From Pseudomaricurvus alkylphenolicus (GTDB lineage Bacteria; Pseudomonadota; Gammaproteobacteria; Pseudomonadales; Cellvibrionaceae), in NCBI RefSeq assembly GCF_011683955.1, contig NZ_JAAQPI010000010.1:248001-312000 (forward strand): 64,000 nt of DNA. The letters are read 5' to 3'. Both the position numbers and the translations under genes were made by a program. The notes beneath the pieces were generated by a model. It ran no database searches. It was not told where the DNA came from and saw only the letters and a list, made by a program, of their open reading frames with translations. Shown one piece after another: positions 34,298-43,065 of this stretch; position 1 is the stretch's first letter; every line of letters begins with the position of its first letter.

Positions 34298-36550
34298 TTA
34301 TTTCTCCCAACGAATATTGTCGAGCTGAAACTGAACCCCTTGCTGGTCACCCCAGGTGGGGAACACCACCACACCGGTATTGACCTTGCTGAGATCGAGG
34401 CCACCATTGACCAATTGGCTGACTGGGATGGTCATGGTGTGCCAGACACTTTCTACGGGGCGCCCGATGGGTTGATCACCCGAGGTACAGGGGAAGCCGC
34501 AGTCGACCTTCATGACCAGACCACTGGTGTTGCTGCCGTAATCCAGCACTCGGACATCAAAAATCAGGTTGCCCTGGGCAAACTCGCCAAGATTGACGCC
34601 GGCGGGGGACTGAATATAGAACACGCCATTGGCGCCGTCCGCTCGAAACTCGACATCGATAATCTGGCCGTGGCCTTCTTCTCCTGAATCCTGCTGTGAC
34701 CAGCCGACGTGGTTGCCGGCAGCCCCGTCAAAGTAGTCCGTACCCGCGGTGGTATCCCAGCCGCCGATGCCGTTGCTCCAGATATCCCCGACCGTGTCGG
34801 TATAGACCTCAACGATGTCCTCATCCAGGGCTATAGACGGTGGCGAAATGCCGCAACCATTATTGGCGGGGTGGCCGCACTGTAGTTTGACGTTGTCGAT
34901 CATCAAGTGCGCAGCGGAGGTGGGCTCCAAAACAAAGACATTCAATACGGACGCTACGTCCAGGGGTTGTTCTCCCGGATTCCCCAGCAGATCATTGACT
35001 GGCACCGAAACACGGGTCCATTGGTCATGGGGCAGATCGGCAATGGCCAGGGACTTGGATCCCAGTGCTGGCCAGCCGCTGTCAATCTTAATGACCAGAT
35101 TGGACGACAGATCGGTATTGACGCTGTCAATGAAGAGATCGAACACCAGCTCACCGCCATGAAGTTCCCATGGCCGCGTGGCGTTTCCGAAGCCAAACAG
35201 ATCCAGTGTCGATCCATCGGTGGGGTAAATGGAGATGTTACCGGAGTTGCTGGTGAGTACCTCTATCACGTTGCCATGTTCACCACCAATGGCGGTCTCA
35301 TGCACGCTTAACGCACCGTTATTGTTCCAGAATGAGGTGACGCCCAACGGGGTTTCCAGTGTGTCGTTACCCACAGCCCAGGTAAGCGTTTCAGCCTGAT
35401 CGGTGTAGAGGTCGTAGCTGGCGGTGAACACGTCAGCAGGCGCCGCCGGCGTTACTCCGGGGTCTACGCTGGTGGCGCAACCGCTGCCGTCTTCATTGCC
35501 GCCTGAGCACTCGTACACACGCACATAGTCGACGCGCATTTGTGCCGGAAAACTGGTTGAGGCATCGGGGTTACCCGGCCAGTTACCGCCAACCGCCAGG
35601 TTGAGCAGCAGGTGAAAGTCTTGGTTAAACGGCGCGCCGTCAGGGTTTTGGTAACCGTTTTCACGATCCTGGTAGAAGTAGCTCCACCAGGCGTCGGCTC
35701 CAACCGTGGCGTAGTGCACGCCGTCCATATACCAGCGGATCTCTTCTCCTTCCCATTCTACAGCGTAGGTGTGGTAGCCATCGCCTGGGGTCGCGTCAAT
35801 ATGACCGCCCGCCGACACATTCAGAGGCCACGCCATGCCAAAGTGTAGGGTGCCGTGAATAACGTCGCCGCCCGCACCGGGGTTTACAGCTTCCATAATG
35901 TCGATTTCACCCCCGGAGGCCCAGCCGCCATACTCGGACTGTGAGGGTAACATCCAAAATGCTGACCAAAGACCGCGCCCTTCCGGAACCTGAATACGGG
36001 CCTCAATGCGGCCAAAGGTGGTATCCACTTTGTTAAGGGTTCTGATACGACCGGAGGTATAGGGGTAACCAGAAACGTTTTCAGGCAGCGCCGAGATAAT
36101 CAGTTCGCCGTCGGCAACCAGCAGGTTCTCTGCCTGGTACCATTGCAGTTCGTTGTTGCCCCAACCTGGAATGCCGTATTCCGTGCCGTCGCCGGTTTGT
36201 ACATGCCAGTTGTTCAGGTTGAGACTGTCGCCGTCGAATTCGTCGCGCCACACCAATGTCCAGCCCGGTTCACCCTGCAGCTCCTCAAGTTGTTCTTCCA
36301 GGCGCTGCTGTTGGCGACTGATATTGTTGAGCTGGCGTTGCAACGACATCAGACGCCCGCCGCTGGTGCCCGGCAATTGGGCTTGCAGTTGTTGTTGCAT
36401 CCATTGCAACTGGTTGAGGCGGTTCTCGATACTACTGATCAGATGTTCGTTTGCCTCCTCATTGGACTGGGACAGGGCAGAGGTTGAGAGCCCGGCCATT
36501 AATAATCCACAGGCCAGCAGCGATCGCAGCGGATGAGCTGATTTTGTCAT
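34298..36550 (-). CDS. GH16 laminarinase with N-terminal coiled coil and two C-terminal modules
   Basis: A 750-residue exported endo-beta-1,3-glucanase. A signal peptide of about 28 residues (LLACGLLMAGLSTSALSQ) is followed by a Gln/Leu-rich coiled coil (about 35-95). Next comes the GH16 domain (about 97-350) with catalytic ExDxxE as Glu215, Asp217, Glu220 in GGEIDIMEAV, plus PGWGNNELQWY and WYMDGVHYATV. A Cys/Gly linker leads to two related beta-sandwich modules (about 375-560 and 570-750), which probably bind carbohydrate. It would attack laminarin in the periplasm or at the cell surface. AAGGAA precedes the ATG. It follows the GH17 gene by 44 bp in the operon. Confidence 0.92.
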   Translation of the reverse strand: MTKSAHPLRSLLACGLLMAGLSTSALSQSNEEANEHLISSIENRLNQLQWMQQQLQAQLPGTSGGRLMSLQRQLNNISRQQQRLEEQLEELQGEPGWTLVWRDEFDGDSLNLNNWHVQTGDGTEYGIPGWGNNELQWYQAENLLVADGELIISALPENVSGYPYTSGRIRTLNKVDTTFGRIEARIQVPEGRGLWSAFWMLPSQSEYGGWASGGEIDIMEAVNPGAGGDVIHGTLHFGMAWPLNVSAGGHIDATPGDGYHTYAVEWEGEEIRWYMDGVHYATVGADAWWSYFYQDRENGYQNPDGAPFNQDFHLLLNLAVGGNWPGNPDASTSFPAQMRVDYVRVYECSGGNEDGSGCATSVDPGVTPAAPADVFTASYDLYTDQAETLTWAVGNDTLETPLGVTSFWNNNGALSVHETAIGGEHGNVIEVLTSNSGNISIYPTDGSTLDLFGFGNATRPWELHGGELVFDLFIDSVNTDLSSNLVIKIDSGWPALGSKSLAIADLPHDQWTRVSVPVNDLLGNPGEQPLDVASVLNVFVLEPTSAAHLMIDNVKLQCGHPANNGCGISPPSIALDEDIVEVYTDTVGDIWSNGIGGWDTTAGTDYFDGAAGNHVGWSQQDSGEEGHGQIIDVEFRADGANGVFYIQSPAGVNLGEFAQGNLIFDVRVLDYGSNTSGLVMKVDCGFPCTSGDQPIGRPVESVWHTMTIPVSQLVNGGLDLSKVNTGVVVFPTWGDQQGVQFQLDNIRWEK

Positions 36551-36594
36551 GAAAGGTTCCTTGATAGTTATTGTTAAAGCGGATCAGACAGTTG

Positions 36595-37539
36595 CTAGAG
36601 TTCCGCACAACCAGGGGCGTAGAGGTGTGCAAGCGCCTCTTTGGGTTCGCGATCGACCGTGAAAAGCCCCCAATGCTTTTCCGGTTCGTCGGGGTCGGGC
36701 GAGCCTTTCCAGGGTTCGTCAAAGGCTTCGAAGACGAACGTCAGAACATTGGCTTCGCGAGACCAGTCCATAAGCTGGAGATAATAGAGTGCCTGGGATT
36801 TCGGGTTGGCGTTCCAGGGCTCAATACCCCGGCCATTGGATCGAGTGGTCCAGCCGGCCTCGGTGATCACAACCGGTTTGTCGGGGAATCGGTTCGCCAC
36901 GCTGTTGTAGTTTTCGCGGGTGTAATCCATTGCTTGGGTGATATCGCGGTATTCCCACACCGGGTAGGTATGCAAGGAGATAAAGTCGAGTTCAGCAGCC
37001 AGTGCGTCGAGCTGGCCCTGCCAGGGGACATAGTTTTCGCAAAAGGTGACGGGCTGCCCAGTGTGTTTGCGCACTAGTTGGGCGAATTCTATCAACCGTT
37101 CCACCGGAACTTTATGGTCGGTCCAGTCAACCGAAGCTTCATTGCCGATAGACAGGGCAAAAACGTTGCAGGGGTATTGGTTGGCCAGTTCAATCATACG
37201 GGCGATTTCAACGTCGTTCATCGCCCGGTTACACAGGAGTTGCCCCTCAGCGTAATCGGCCCCCCAGGGGCAATTGGGGTTGCTGACTTCGGCGGCGATG
37301 TCAGCGCCCAACATGACCTTAAAATCCAGTCGATATTTCGAAATGACTTCTAGCACTCTTCGCGCATGTACACCGCTGTCGTAGAGGCGCAAGTACTTCC
37401 AGCCGCGGCTCAGTAGTTGCAGGTCCTGGTGTATTTCTTCATGTGATGGATAGGTCCCGTCTTGGGGAGACTGCCCCTGGCGATAGCCGGAGTAACAGAT
37501 GGCATCGCCCGGGGGCAGGCCTAATGGTCTTGCGGTCAT
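36595..37539 (-). CDS. GH17 beta-1,3-glucanase-like enzyme, copy B
   Basis: A 314-residue GH17-type TIM-barrel enzyme. Acid/base Glu134 lies in SIGNEAS and nucleophile Glu227 in VITEAGW; LRLYDSG and HTYPVWEYRD are further family segments. No signal peptide is seen, so it should work in the cytoplasm on imported beta-1,3-oligosaccharides, either by hydrolysis or transglycosylation. AGGGAAG supports the ATG. It follows its paralogue (copy A) by 15 bp; the two share fold and motifs but differ a great deal in sequence, so they are old duplicates or independent members with different tasks. Confidence 0.87.
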   Translation of the reverse strand: MTARPLGLPPGDAICYSGYRQGQSPQDGTYPSHEEIHQDLQLLSRGWKYLRLYDSGVHARRVLEVISKYRLDFKVMLGADIAAEVSNPNCPWGADYAEGQLLCNRAMNDVEIARMIELANQYPCNVFALSIGNEASVDWTDHKVPVERLIEFAQLVRKHTGQPVTFCENYVPWQGQLDALAAELDFISLHTYPVWEYRDITQAMDYTRENYNSVANRFPDKPVVITEAGWTTRSNGRGIEPWNANPKSQALYYLQLMDWSREANVLTFVFEAFDEPWKGSPDPDEPEKHWGLFTVDREPKEALAHLYAPGCAEL

Positions 37540-37554
37540 GGTGCTTCCCTGTTC

Positions 37555-38436
37555 TTATCGGTACTTGAGTTGTCCGTGTTTGTCCCACAGTCCCCAATAG
37601 GCGCCTACGTCACCTTCGTCTGCCACCTTCCAGTCTTCGTCGAAAGAGGAGAAGTAAAATACCTCGATGTTTTCCTCCTGCGCCCATTGGTAGGTGTTGA
37701 TAAAGTAGCGCAGTGCGTTTTCTTCCGAGGGCTCGGCGGCGCCGGTGGCGGTGCCGATATTGGGCCAACCGGTTTCACTGATGATGACTTTTTTGCCATC
37801 GGCGACCTGTTGCGCGCGCCGATACATATCTTTCATGTAGAGCAGGGAGTAGTCTGCGTGGCAGGATTCCCAAAAGGGGTAGCAGTTGGCCAGAATCACG
37901 TCACAGGCATCGGTGACTTTTGGGTGATCCACGAATTTGTAGTAGGCATCAACGTAACCCACCTCAACGCCCGGTACCGCGCTTTTGACCCGCTGGATGT
38001 AGTCGATCAGCGCCTGTTCTGACAGCTCTCCTCGAAGCAGTACTTCATTGCCCACAGCCAGTATGTTGGCGTGACCGGCTTGGGCAATGTCGATGGCGTT
38101 CGCTATTTCCAGCTCATTTTGTTCCAGGTCGTCATCGATCCAGACACCCACCATGGTTTTTAAGCCCTGTTGATGGGCAAGGGCCGGTATCTGTTCATTA
38201 CCTTCGGAGCAGGAAAACGTTCTTACCCACCGAGTATAGGGTTGAATGACATCGAGTCGCTCCAGAATCTGACCGTCGCTGAGAGGAGCGCCCGGCTCCT
38301 GGCCTTCGACATAGGGGCTGAAGCAAATGCCGTGAATTTTTTGTTCCAAAATTTGACGCAGACGAGACACGAGTTGGTCCCGTGGCAGAGAACGCACGCC
38401 TGTTAATGAAAGGGTGGGGTTGTTGTTGCTGGACAC
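37555..38436 (-). CDS. GH17 beta-1,3-glucanase-like enzyme, copy A
   Basis: A 293-residue GH17-type enzyme that begins GICFSPYVEGQEPGA, with acid/base Glu131 (AVGNEVLLRG) and nucleophile Glu221 (IISETGWPNIG). WVRTFSCSEGNE and NCYPFWE are also family-like. There is no signal peptide. The start is GTG (38436-38434) with a strong AGAAGGAGAG site. The product resembles the catalytic part of bacterial GH17 enzymes that act on short laminari-oligosaccharides. It lies between the GPH transporter and copy B on the minus strand, so the three probably act in sequence on imported oligosaccharides. Confidence 0.87.
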   Translation of the reverse strand: MSSNNNPTLSLTGVRSLPRDQLVSRLRQILEQKIHGICFSPYVEGQEPGAPLSDGQILERLDVIQPYTRWVRTFSCSEGNEQIPALAHQQGLKTMVGVWIDDDLEQNELEIANAIDIAQAGHANILAVGNEVLLRGELSEQALIDYIQRVKSAVPGVEVGYVDAYYKFVDHPKVTDACDVILANCYPFWESCHADYSLLYMKDMYRRAQQVADGKKVIISETGWPNIGTATGAAEPSEENALRYFINTYQWAQEENIEVFYFSSFDEDWKVADEGDVGAYWGLWDKHGQLKYR

Positions 38437-38541
38437 AAATCTCTCCTTCTATTTAGTACACATCCAGAAACCGGTTCCTGCCAGTTTCCGGATGTCGCTT
38501 TAGCGAAAATCGGATATTGCTTAGCTCACAAACTCAATGAC

Positions 38542-40041
38542 TTATTCCGCCACTAATTCAGGCTGACTCACCGACGCGGATTGACTGCCCGGCTTGCCGC
38601 GACGTCGCTCCAGCTCTTCTCGAACCTGGTGGGCTTTTTCTTCCGTCAGTGAATAGTGAGCGACAATCCAGATGGCGATGGCATAGGTGATCATGGGAAT
38701 CACGGCGTCGAACAGTCGCATCAGAGTCAATGTCTGTTCGGATTGATTGCCATTGAGGCTGGCGTCGAAACCGGTAAAGTTCAAAAGAACGCCCGAAAGC
38801 GCGAGCGCCACTGCCATGCCCAACTTGACCACCCACCAATACACGGAACCAAACATGCCTTCACGGCGCTCGCCGGTATTGAGTTCATCCAGATCACAAA
38901 CATCGGCCACCATGGAGCCCATCAGGGTAAACAGCCCGCCGAGTCCGAAGGCGGTCAAAACGGCGGGAATCAGAATCAACAGTGGTTGGTCGGGGGTGTA
39001 ACAGAACCACTTCAAGCCGAATCCAATAATCGACACGCCAGTGGAAAAGAAAAAGGTTTTGCGCTTGCCAATGCGGGTGGACATCCAGGTGACCAGATAA
39101 ATCACGCAGAACGTGGCGATGGCGCCGGCGGTGCCGTTCCAGCCGATGTATTCGGCGCCCTTGTCCTGATCGCCACCGAAGATGTAGTAGATGATCACGT
39201 AGGAGGTGAAGGCAGAGATCAGCATGTAGCCGTTAAACACCAAGAAGGTGGCACCACACAGCTGCAAGAACGGTTTGAATTTGATGGTGATCAGAAAGCC
39301 ACTGACAAACTCTTTTACGTTTTTCTTCAGCCCGTCGAGGAAGCTGCCGGCATTCTCGGCCGCTTTCTGGCCTTCTTCCGCAATATGTTCAAAGCGCTCC
39401 CGGCAGAACAGTGCCGGCAAAATGCCAACTGCGATGACAAACACCCCGATCGCTATTGCCAATCCACGAGCGCCTGCCACAGAGTCTTCGAACAGGGTCT
39501 CGTTTTCCATGATGGCATAGAACCAGGGCACTGCGATCCAGGCGATTTGACCCATAAAGTTGGAGGTACCCATCAAGCGGGTACGCTCGTGGTAGTCGGG
39601 TGTCAGTTCATAACCCAGTGCGACCCAGGGAGTGGCGAACACGGTATAGGCCAGGTAGAAAAGAATCGAACCAATCAGGAAATACCAAAAGTAAAAGCTC
39701 TCGCTATAGCCCGGTGGTAATTGCCAGAGCACGGCAAACAGCAGACCCGCGGCAATGGCACCGACAAAGATATACGGGCGCCTGCGCCCCCAGCGAGAAC
39801 GGGTGTGGTCGGAGATAAAGCCCATCAGGGGATCGGTGAGTGCGTCGGTAAGCCTGGGCAGCGCCATCAGCAAACCAACCACTGCAGGGTTCATGTTGAG
39901 GCCGGTGATCAGCACGATGGACATCATGCCGATGGCGGCGCCCAAGAGGTTATTGGCAAGGGAGCCGAAGCCGTAGCTGATGCGCTGTGAAAACGGGACT
40001 CGATCCTCGGGCAGGGTCTGGTAGTGTTCTGGAGCGTTCAT
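38542..40041 (-). CDS. GPH-family glycoside symporter
   Basis: A 499-residue membrane protein of the glycoside-pentoside-hexuronide:cation symporter family with about 12 helices. The N-terminus has RISYGFGSLANNLLG and PRLTDALTDPLMGFISDHT followed by RSRWGRRRPYIF, which are diagnostic for MelB-like carriers. It should import glucosides, here probably laminari-oligosaccharides released by the GH16 enzyme, from periplasm to cytoplasm. GGAGAA precedes the ATG. It lies downstream of the lipoprotein GH3 gene behind a terminator, so it may be transcribed from its own promoter in the 166-bp gap. Confidence 0.9.
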   Translation of the reverse strand: MNAPEHYQTLPEDRVPFSQRISYGFGSLANNLLGAAIGMMSIVLITGLNMNPAVVGLLMALPRLTDALTDPLMGFISDHTRSRWGRRRPYIFVGAIAAGLLFAVLWQLPPGYSESFYFWYFLIGSILFYLAYTVFATPWVALGYELTPDYHERTRLMGTSNFMGQIAWIAVPWFYAIMENETLFEDSVAGARGLAIAIGVFVIAVGILPALFCRERFEHIAEEGQKAAENAGSFLDGLKKNVKEFVSGFLITIKFKPFLQLCGATFLVFNGYMLISAFTSYVIIYYIFGGDQDKGAEYIGWNGTAGAIATFCVIYLVTWMSTRIGKRKTFFFSTGVSIIGFGLKWFCYTPDQPLLILIPAVLTAFGLGGLFTLMGSMVADVCDLDELNTGERREGMFGSVYWWVVKLGMAVALALSGVLLNFTGFDASLNGNQSEQTLTLMRLFDAVIPMITYAIAIWIVAHYSLTEEKAHQVREELERRRGKPGSQSASVSQPELVAE

Positions 40042-40166
40042 GAATTGTTATTCTCCATCGGCAGGGGTAGGTGATAGATTAATCAGCCTGGCTACACAAA
40101 CAACACGAATGCGGTGAACTGGGATTTGATCTGCGATAAATGGGAATAAGGGGAAGGTTTTTAGAC

Positions 40167-40199
40167 AAAAAAGGGGTGGACCTCTGGTCCACCCCTTTT
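40167..40199 (-). terminator. Strong rho-independent terminator of the lipoprotein GH3 gene
   Basis: A perfect 14-bp stem (40169-40182 with 40186-40199, loop of 3 nt) beginning eight bases after the stop codon, with A residues on the plus strand giving a U-run in the minus-strand transcript. It may be read weakly in the other direction too. Confidence 0.93.
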
Positions 40200-40207
40200 G
40201 GTCAATA

Positions 40208-42790
40208 TTATGCGGAACAGCTGATATTGGGCTTGCCGTTCTGTTGGGCCTTCAGTTTGATGTTGGCAAAGCTGAGACTCAGTGGCGCCGCGGTCGAGAA
40301 AACCAATGGGCGGGTAATACTGCTGAAGTCTGCTCCTGCCTTGGCGAAACAACGCAGGTCGATGGCAAAGTCATGCCAGCTGCCGGCCTGCAGCGCGTTG
40401 AGCTGCTCAGCGATATCGAGTTGCCCCTGGCAATCCTCGCCGCAATCCATGCGCGCGTAAACGGCTCCTTTGGGCGGACTGTCGACCCGCAATTCAAGAC
40501 TCAGAGCTGCGCCCTGTTGCAACAGGGCACTGAGGTCCTGGCTGCCCTGGTTGGATTGCAGTTGCACCTGCCCGGCGGATTGACCCGACCAGGTGACTTT
40601 GCGGGCATCTTCCTGCACATCTTTGTTAATGGCGCTGATGGTGACGTTTGCGGAGTCGCGGGTACTGACGATATTGCTGGTTACCGGTACCTGCCAGTCG
40701 TGACGATCGCCGACATAAAGGCCCCAGGGCGGCAGCGCGCGGGAAACAAACAGGGGTTTAACGGACTCAGCGGCGGAGGCGGCACCCAGCTTCAGTGCCT
40801 TTTCTTCCAGATTGTCAGCCAGGGTGTCCTGGTCCTGGACGCTCAGCCCATAACCATAGGCAAACAGGGGCTCGTAGTCTTTTTCTCCCGAATTCAGTTG
40901 CACCTGGTCGGGCTGGTTCGGCCAGGAGAATGTCAGTTTCCCCCTAAAGTCGAAATTAATGCCTCCGGTGTTGTTACGGAACAGTACATCAGCAACACCG
41001 TCACCTTCAGAGCCGGGTAACCAGGCCGCAACAAACGCATCAGAAGCGTTAATTTCGCGGTTGACCCACATGGGGCGACCGGAGAGAAATACCGAGACCA
41101 CGGGTATATTCTGTGCCTTCAGTTTTTGCAGTAATTTCAGGTCCTGGTGTGTGCCCGGCTGGTATTCCAGGGATTCCACGTCTCCCTGTCCTTCGGCGTA
41201 GGGGTCTTCACCGAAGACCACAACGGCGACGTCCGGCTTCTCTGAAAATTCACCGTTCACGCTCAAGGTAGCTTTGCCACCGGCTTTCCCAACGACCTTT
41301 TGAATACCGCCAAAAATAGAGGTCGCCCCCGGGAAGTCGCTGTTCTTATTACCGGTGCCCTGCCAGCTTAAGGTCCAGCCGCCGGATTGCTTTCCGATAT
41401 CGTCGGCTCCGTCGCCGGCCACCAAAACGTTAAGGTTGCGCTGCAGCGGTAAGAGACCGCCTTTGTTCTTGAGCAATACCAGTGATTCACGGACTGCCTG
41501 ACGGGCCACGGCACGGTGCTCGGCAGAGCCCATGATGCCGGTTTTGGCAGCCAGCGGGCGTTCAGATGGGGCGCCTTTATCAAACAAACCGGCACGCATC
41601 TTAACGCGCAGGATTCGGGTGACGGCGTCATCGATCCGCGCCATGGGTATCTCGCCATTCTCAACCTGGGCCAGGGTATTTTTGTAGAGCTCGGTCCAGT
41701 CGGCGTCCGGTGCCATAAACATATCAACGCCCGCAATAATGGCCTGCGGGCAGCTGACCGTGGAGCAGTCTTTGACAAAGCTGTGGCCGTTCCAGTCACC
41801 CACGACAAAGCCGTCAAACCCCATGCGCTGCTTCAACACATCCGTCAGCAGGTATTTGTGACCATGCAGCTTTTTACCATGCCAACTGTTAAAGGAAGCC
41901 ATAACGGTTTGGGCACCTGCGGCCAGCGCTGACACGTAACCGCGACCGTGAATGGCAAGCAGGTCTTCTTCCGTAGCGATGGTGTCACCTCGGTCAATAC
42001 CGTTCTGGGTACCACCGTCGCCAATAAAGTGTTTGACCGTGGCGACGACGCGATGACCATCGAGCAGCTCGTCGCTGTCCCCGGCACCTTGCAGACCATC
42101 GATCATCTTGCCGGCGTAGGCCTCAATAATCTCGGGAGCCTCGGAATAGCCTTCGTAAGTACGGCCCCAGCGGTCGTTACGAACCGCAGCGACGGTGGGG
42201 GCAAAGGCCCAGTCGATTCCGGTCACGGCCACTTCGCGGGCAGTGGCGGCTGCGATTTTTTCGATCAGTTCCGGGTTGCCGGCGGCTCCCAGGCCGATGT
42301 TGTGAGGGAACAGGGTCGCGCCGATCACATTGTTATGGCCGTGCACGGCATCGGTACCCCAGATTACCGGTATGGGCAGGCCACCATCGGAGGTGTCCAT
42401 GGAGGCTTGATAGTACTGGTCTGCCACAGCAAGCCAGTCAGATGGTGTTGAGTACTTGTCGTTGTTGGGAAAACCTCCGCCGCCATTGAGGATCGAGCCG
42501 ACGTGCAATTCACGAATCTGCTCCGGCGTCGCGTTGCGGATCTCCGGCTGCATCATTTGCCCGACTTTTTCGGCCGTCGACATTTTCGCCACCATCTCGG
42601 CGATAGCCTTTTCCATCTCCGGATCTTGTTTAACCGCACTGCTGACCTGAGGCCAGATTTCCAGTTGGTAGGGCTGAGACGCCTCGGTGCGAGCACCGGC
42701 ATCCTGCACCGAACTGCTGCAAGCAACCAGCCCGGCAAGGCACATCCCCAGACCCAGTTTGGCCGCTTTGGACGACATCCTTAAGTACAT
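40208..42790 (-). CDS. Lipoprotein GH3 exo-beta-glucan glucohydrolase
   Basis: An 861-residue GH3 enzyme. The start at 42790 is chosen because AGAGG lies just upstream and a lipoprotein signal follows (LGLGMCLAGLVAC, Cys20 as lipid site); an upstream in-frame ATG at 42847 would add a hydrophilic tail before it. The catalytic barrel shows WGTDAVHGHNN, VKHFIGDGG and nucleophile Asp332 in VVGDWNGHS. The second domain contains VVVFGEDPYAEGQGDV with a likely acid/base. The last 170 residues form an ExoP-like galactose-binding-type module. It is a periplasmic or outer-membrane exo-glucosidase that should trim laminarin fragments to glucose. Confidence 0.92.
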   Translation of the reverse strand: MYLRMSSKAAKLGLGMCLAGLVACSSSVQDAGARTEASQPYQLEIWPQVSSAVKQDPEMEKAIAEMVAKMSTAEKVGQMMQPEIRNATPEQIRELHVGSILNGGGGFPNNDKYSTPSDWLAVADQYYQASMDTSDGGLPIPVIWGTDAVHGHNNVIGATLFPHNIGLGAAGNPELIEKIAAATAREVAVTGIDWAFAPTVAAVRNDRWGRTYEGYSEAPEIIEAYAGKMIDGLQGAGDSDELLDGHRVVATVKHFIGDGGTQNGIDRGDTIATEEDLLAIHGRGYVSALAAGAQTVMASFNSWHGKKLHGHKYLLTDVLKQRMGFDGFVVGDWNGHSFVKDCSTVSCPQAIIAGVDMFMAPDADWTELYKNTLAQVENGEIPMARIDDAVTRILRVKMRAGLFDKGAPSERPLAAKTGIMGSAEHRAVARQAVRESLVLLKNKGGLLPLQRNLNVLVAGDGADDIGKQSGGWTLSWQGTGNKNSDFPGATSIFGGIQKVVGKAGGKATLSVNGEFSEKPDVAVVVFGEDPYAEGQGDVESLEYQPGTHQDLKLLQKLKAQNIPVVSVFLSGRPMWVNREINASDAFVAAWLPGSEGDGVADVLFRNNTGGINFDFRGKLTFSWPNQPDQVQLNSGEKDYEPLFAYGYGLSVQDQDTLADNLEEKALKLGAASAAESVKPLFVSRALPPWGLYVGDRHDWQVPVTSNIVSTRDSANVTISAINKDVQEDARKVTWSGQSAGQVQLQSNQGSQDLSALLQQGAALSLELRVDSPPKGAVYARMDCGEDCQGQLDIAEQLNALQAGSWHDFAIDLRCFAKAGADFSSITRPLVFSTAAPLSLSFANIKLKAQQNGKPNISCSA

Positions 42791-43065
42791 GTAGACCTCT
42801 TTATATTGGTTATTAGAGAGATTTTGCTCGTCCTGCTTGAGAGCCAAGCTTTATCTCGATATCAAACAACATGTGGTTATTCGCAAATCGCATAAGAGCG
42901 ATACGTTGGGCTTAGTTTTTTTAAGCGGAATCCATCAGTTGCAAAAGAAATTAACATGGCGTTATTTCACCGACGATGTGTTTGCGACGGGAAGGGTGCA
43001 GGGTGCGTTAACTCGGCAGCCCAAGCCTGTCCACCCACTAGGTATGGCGGCGGGCTTGCAGTATT

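Noticed and set aside
38656-39720. A 354-codon plus-strand frame inside the GPH transporter gene
   Set aside because: It is antisense to a well-recognised transporter and has no domain of its own.
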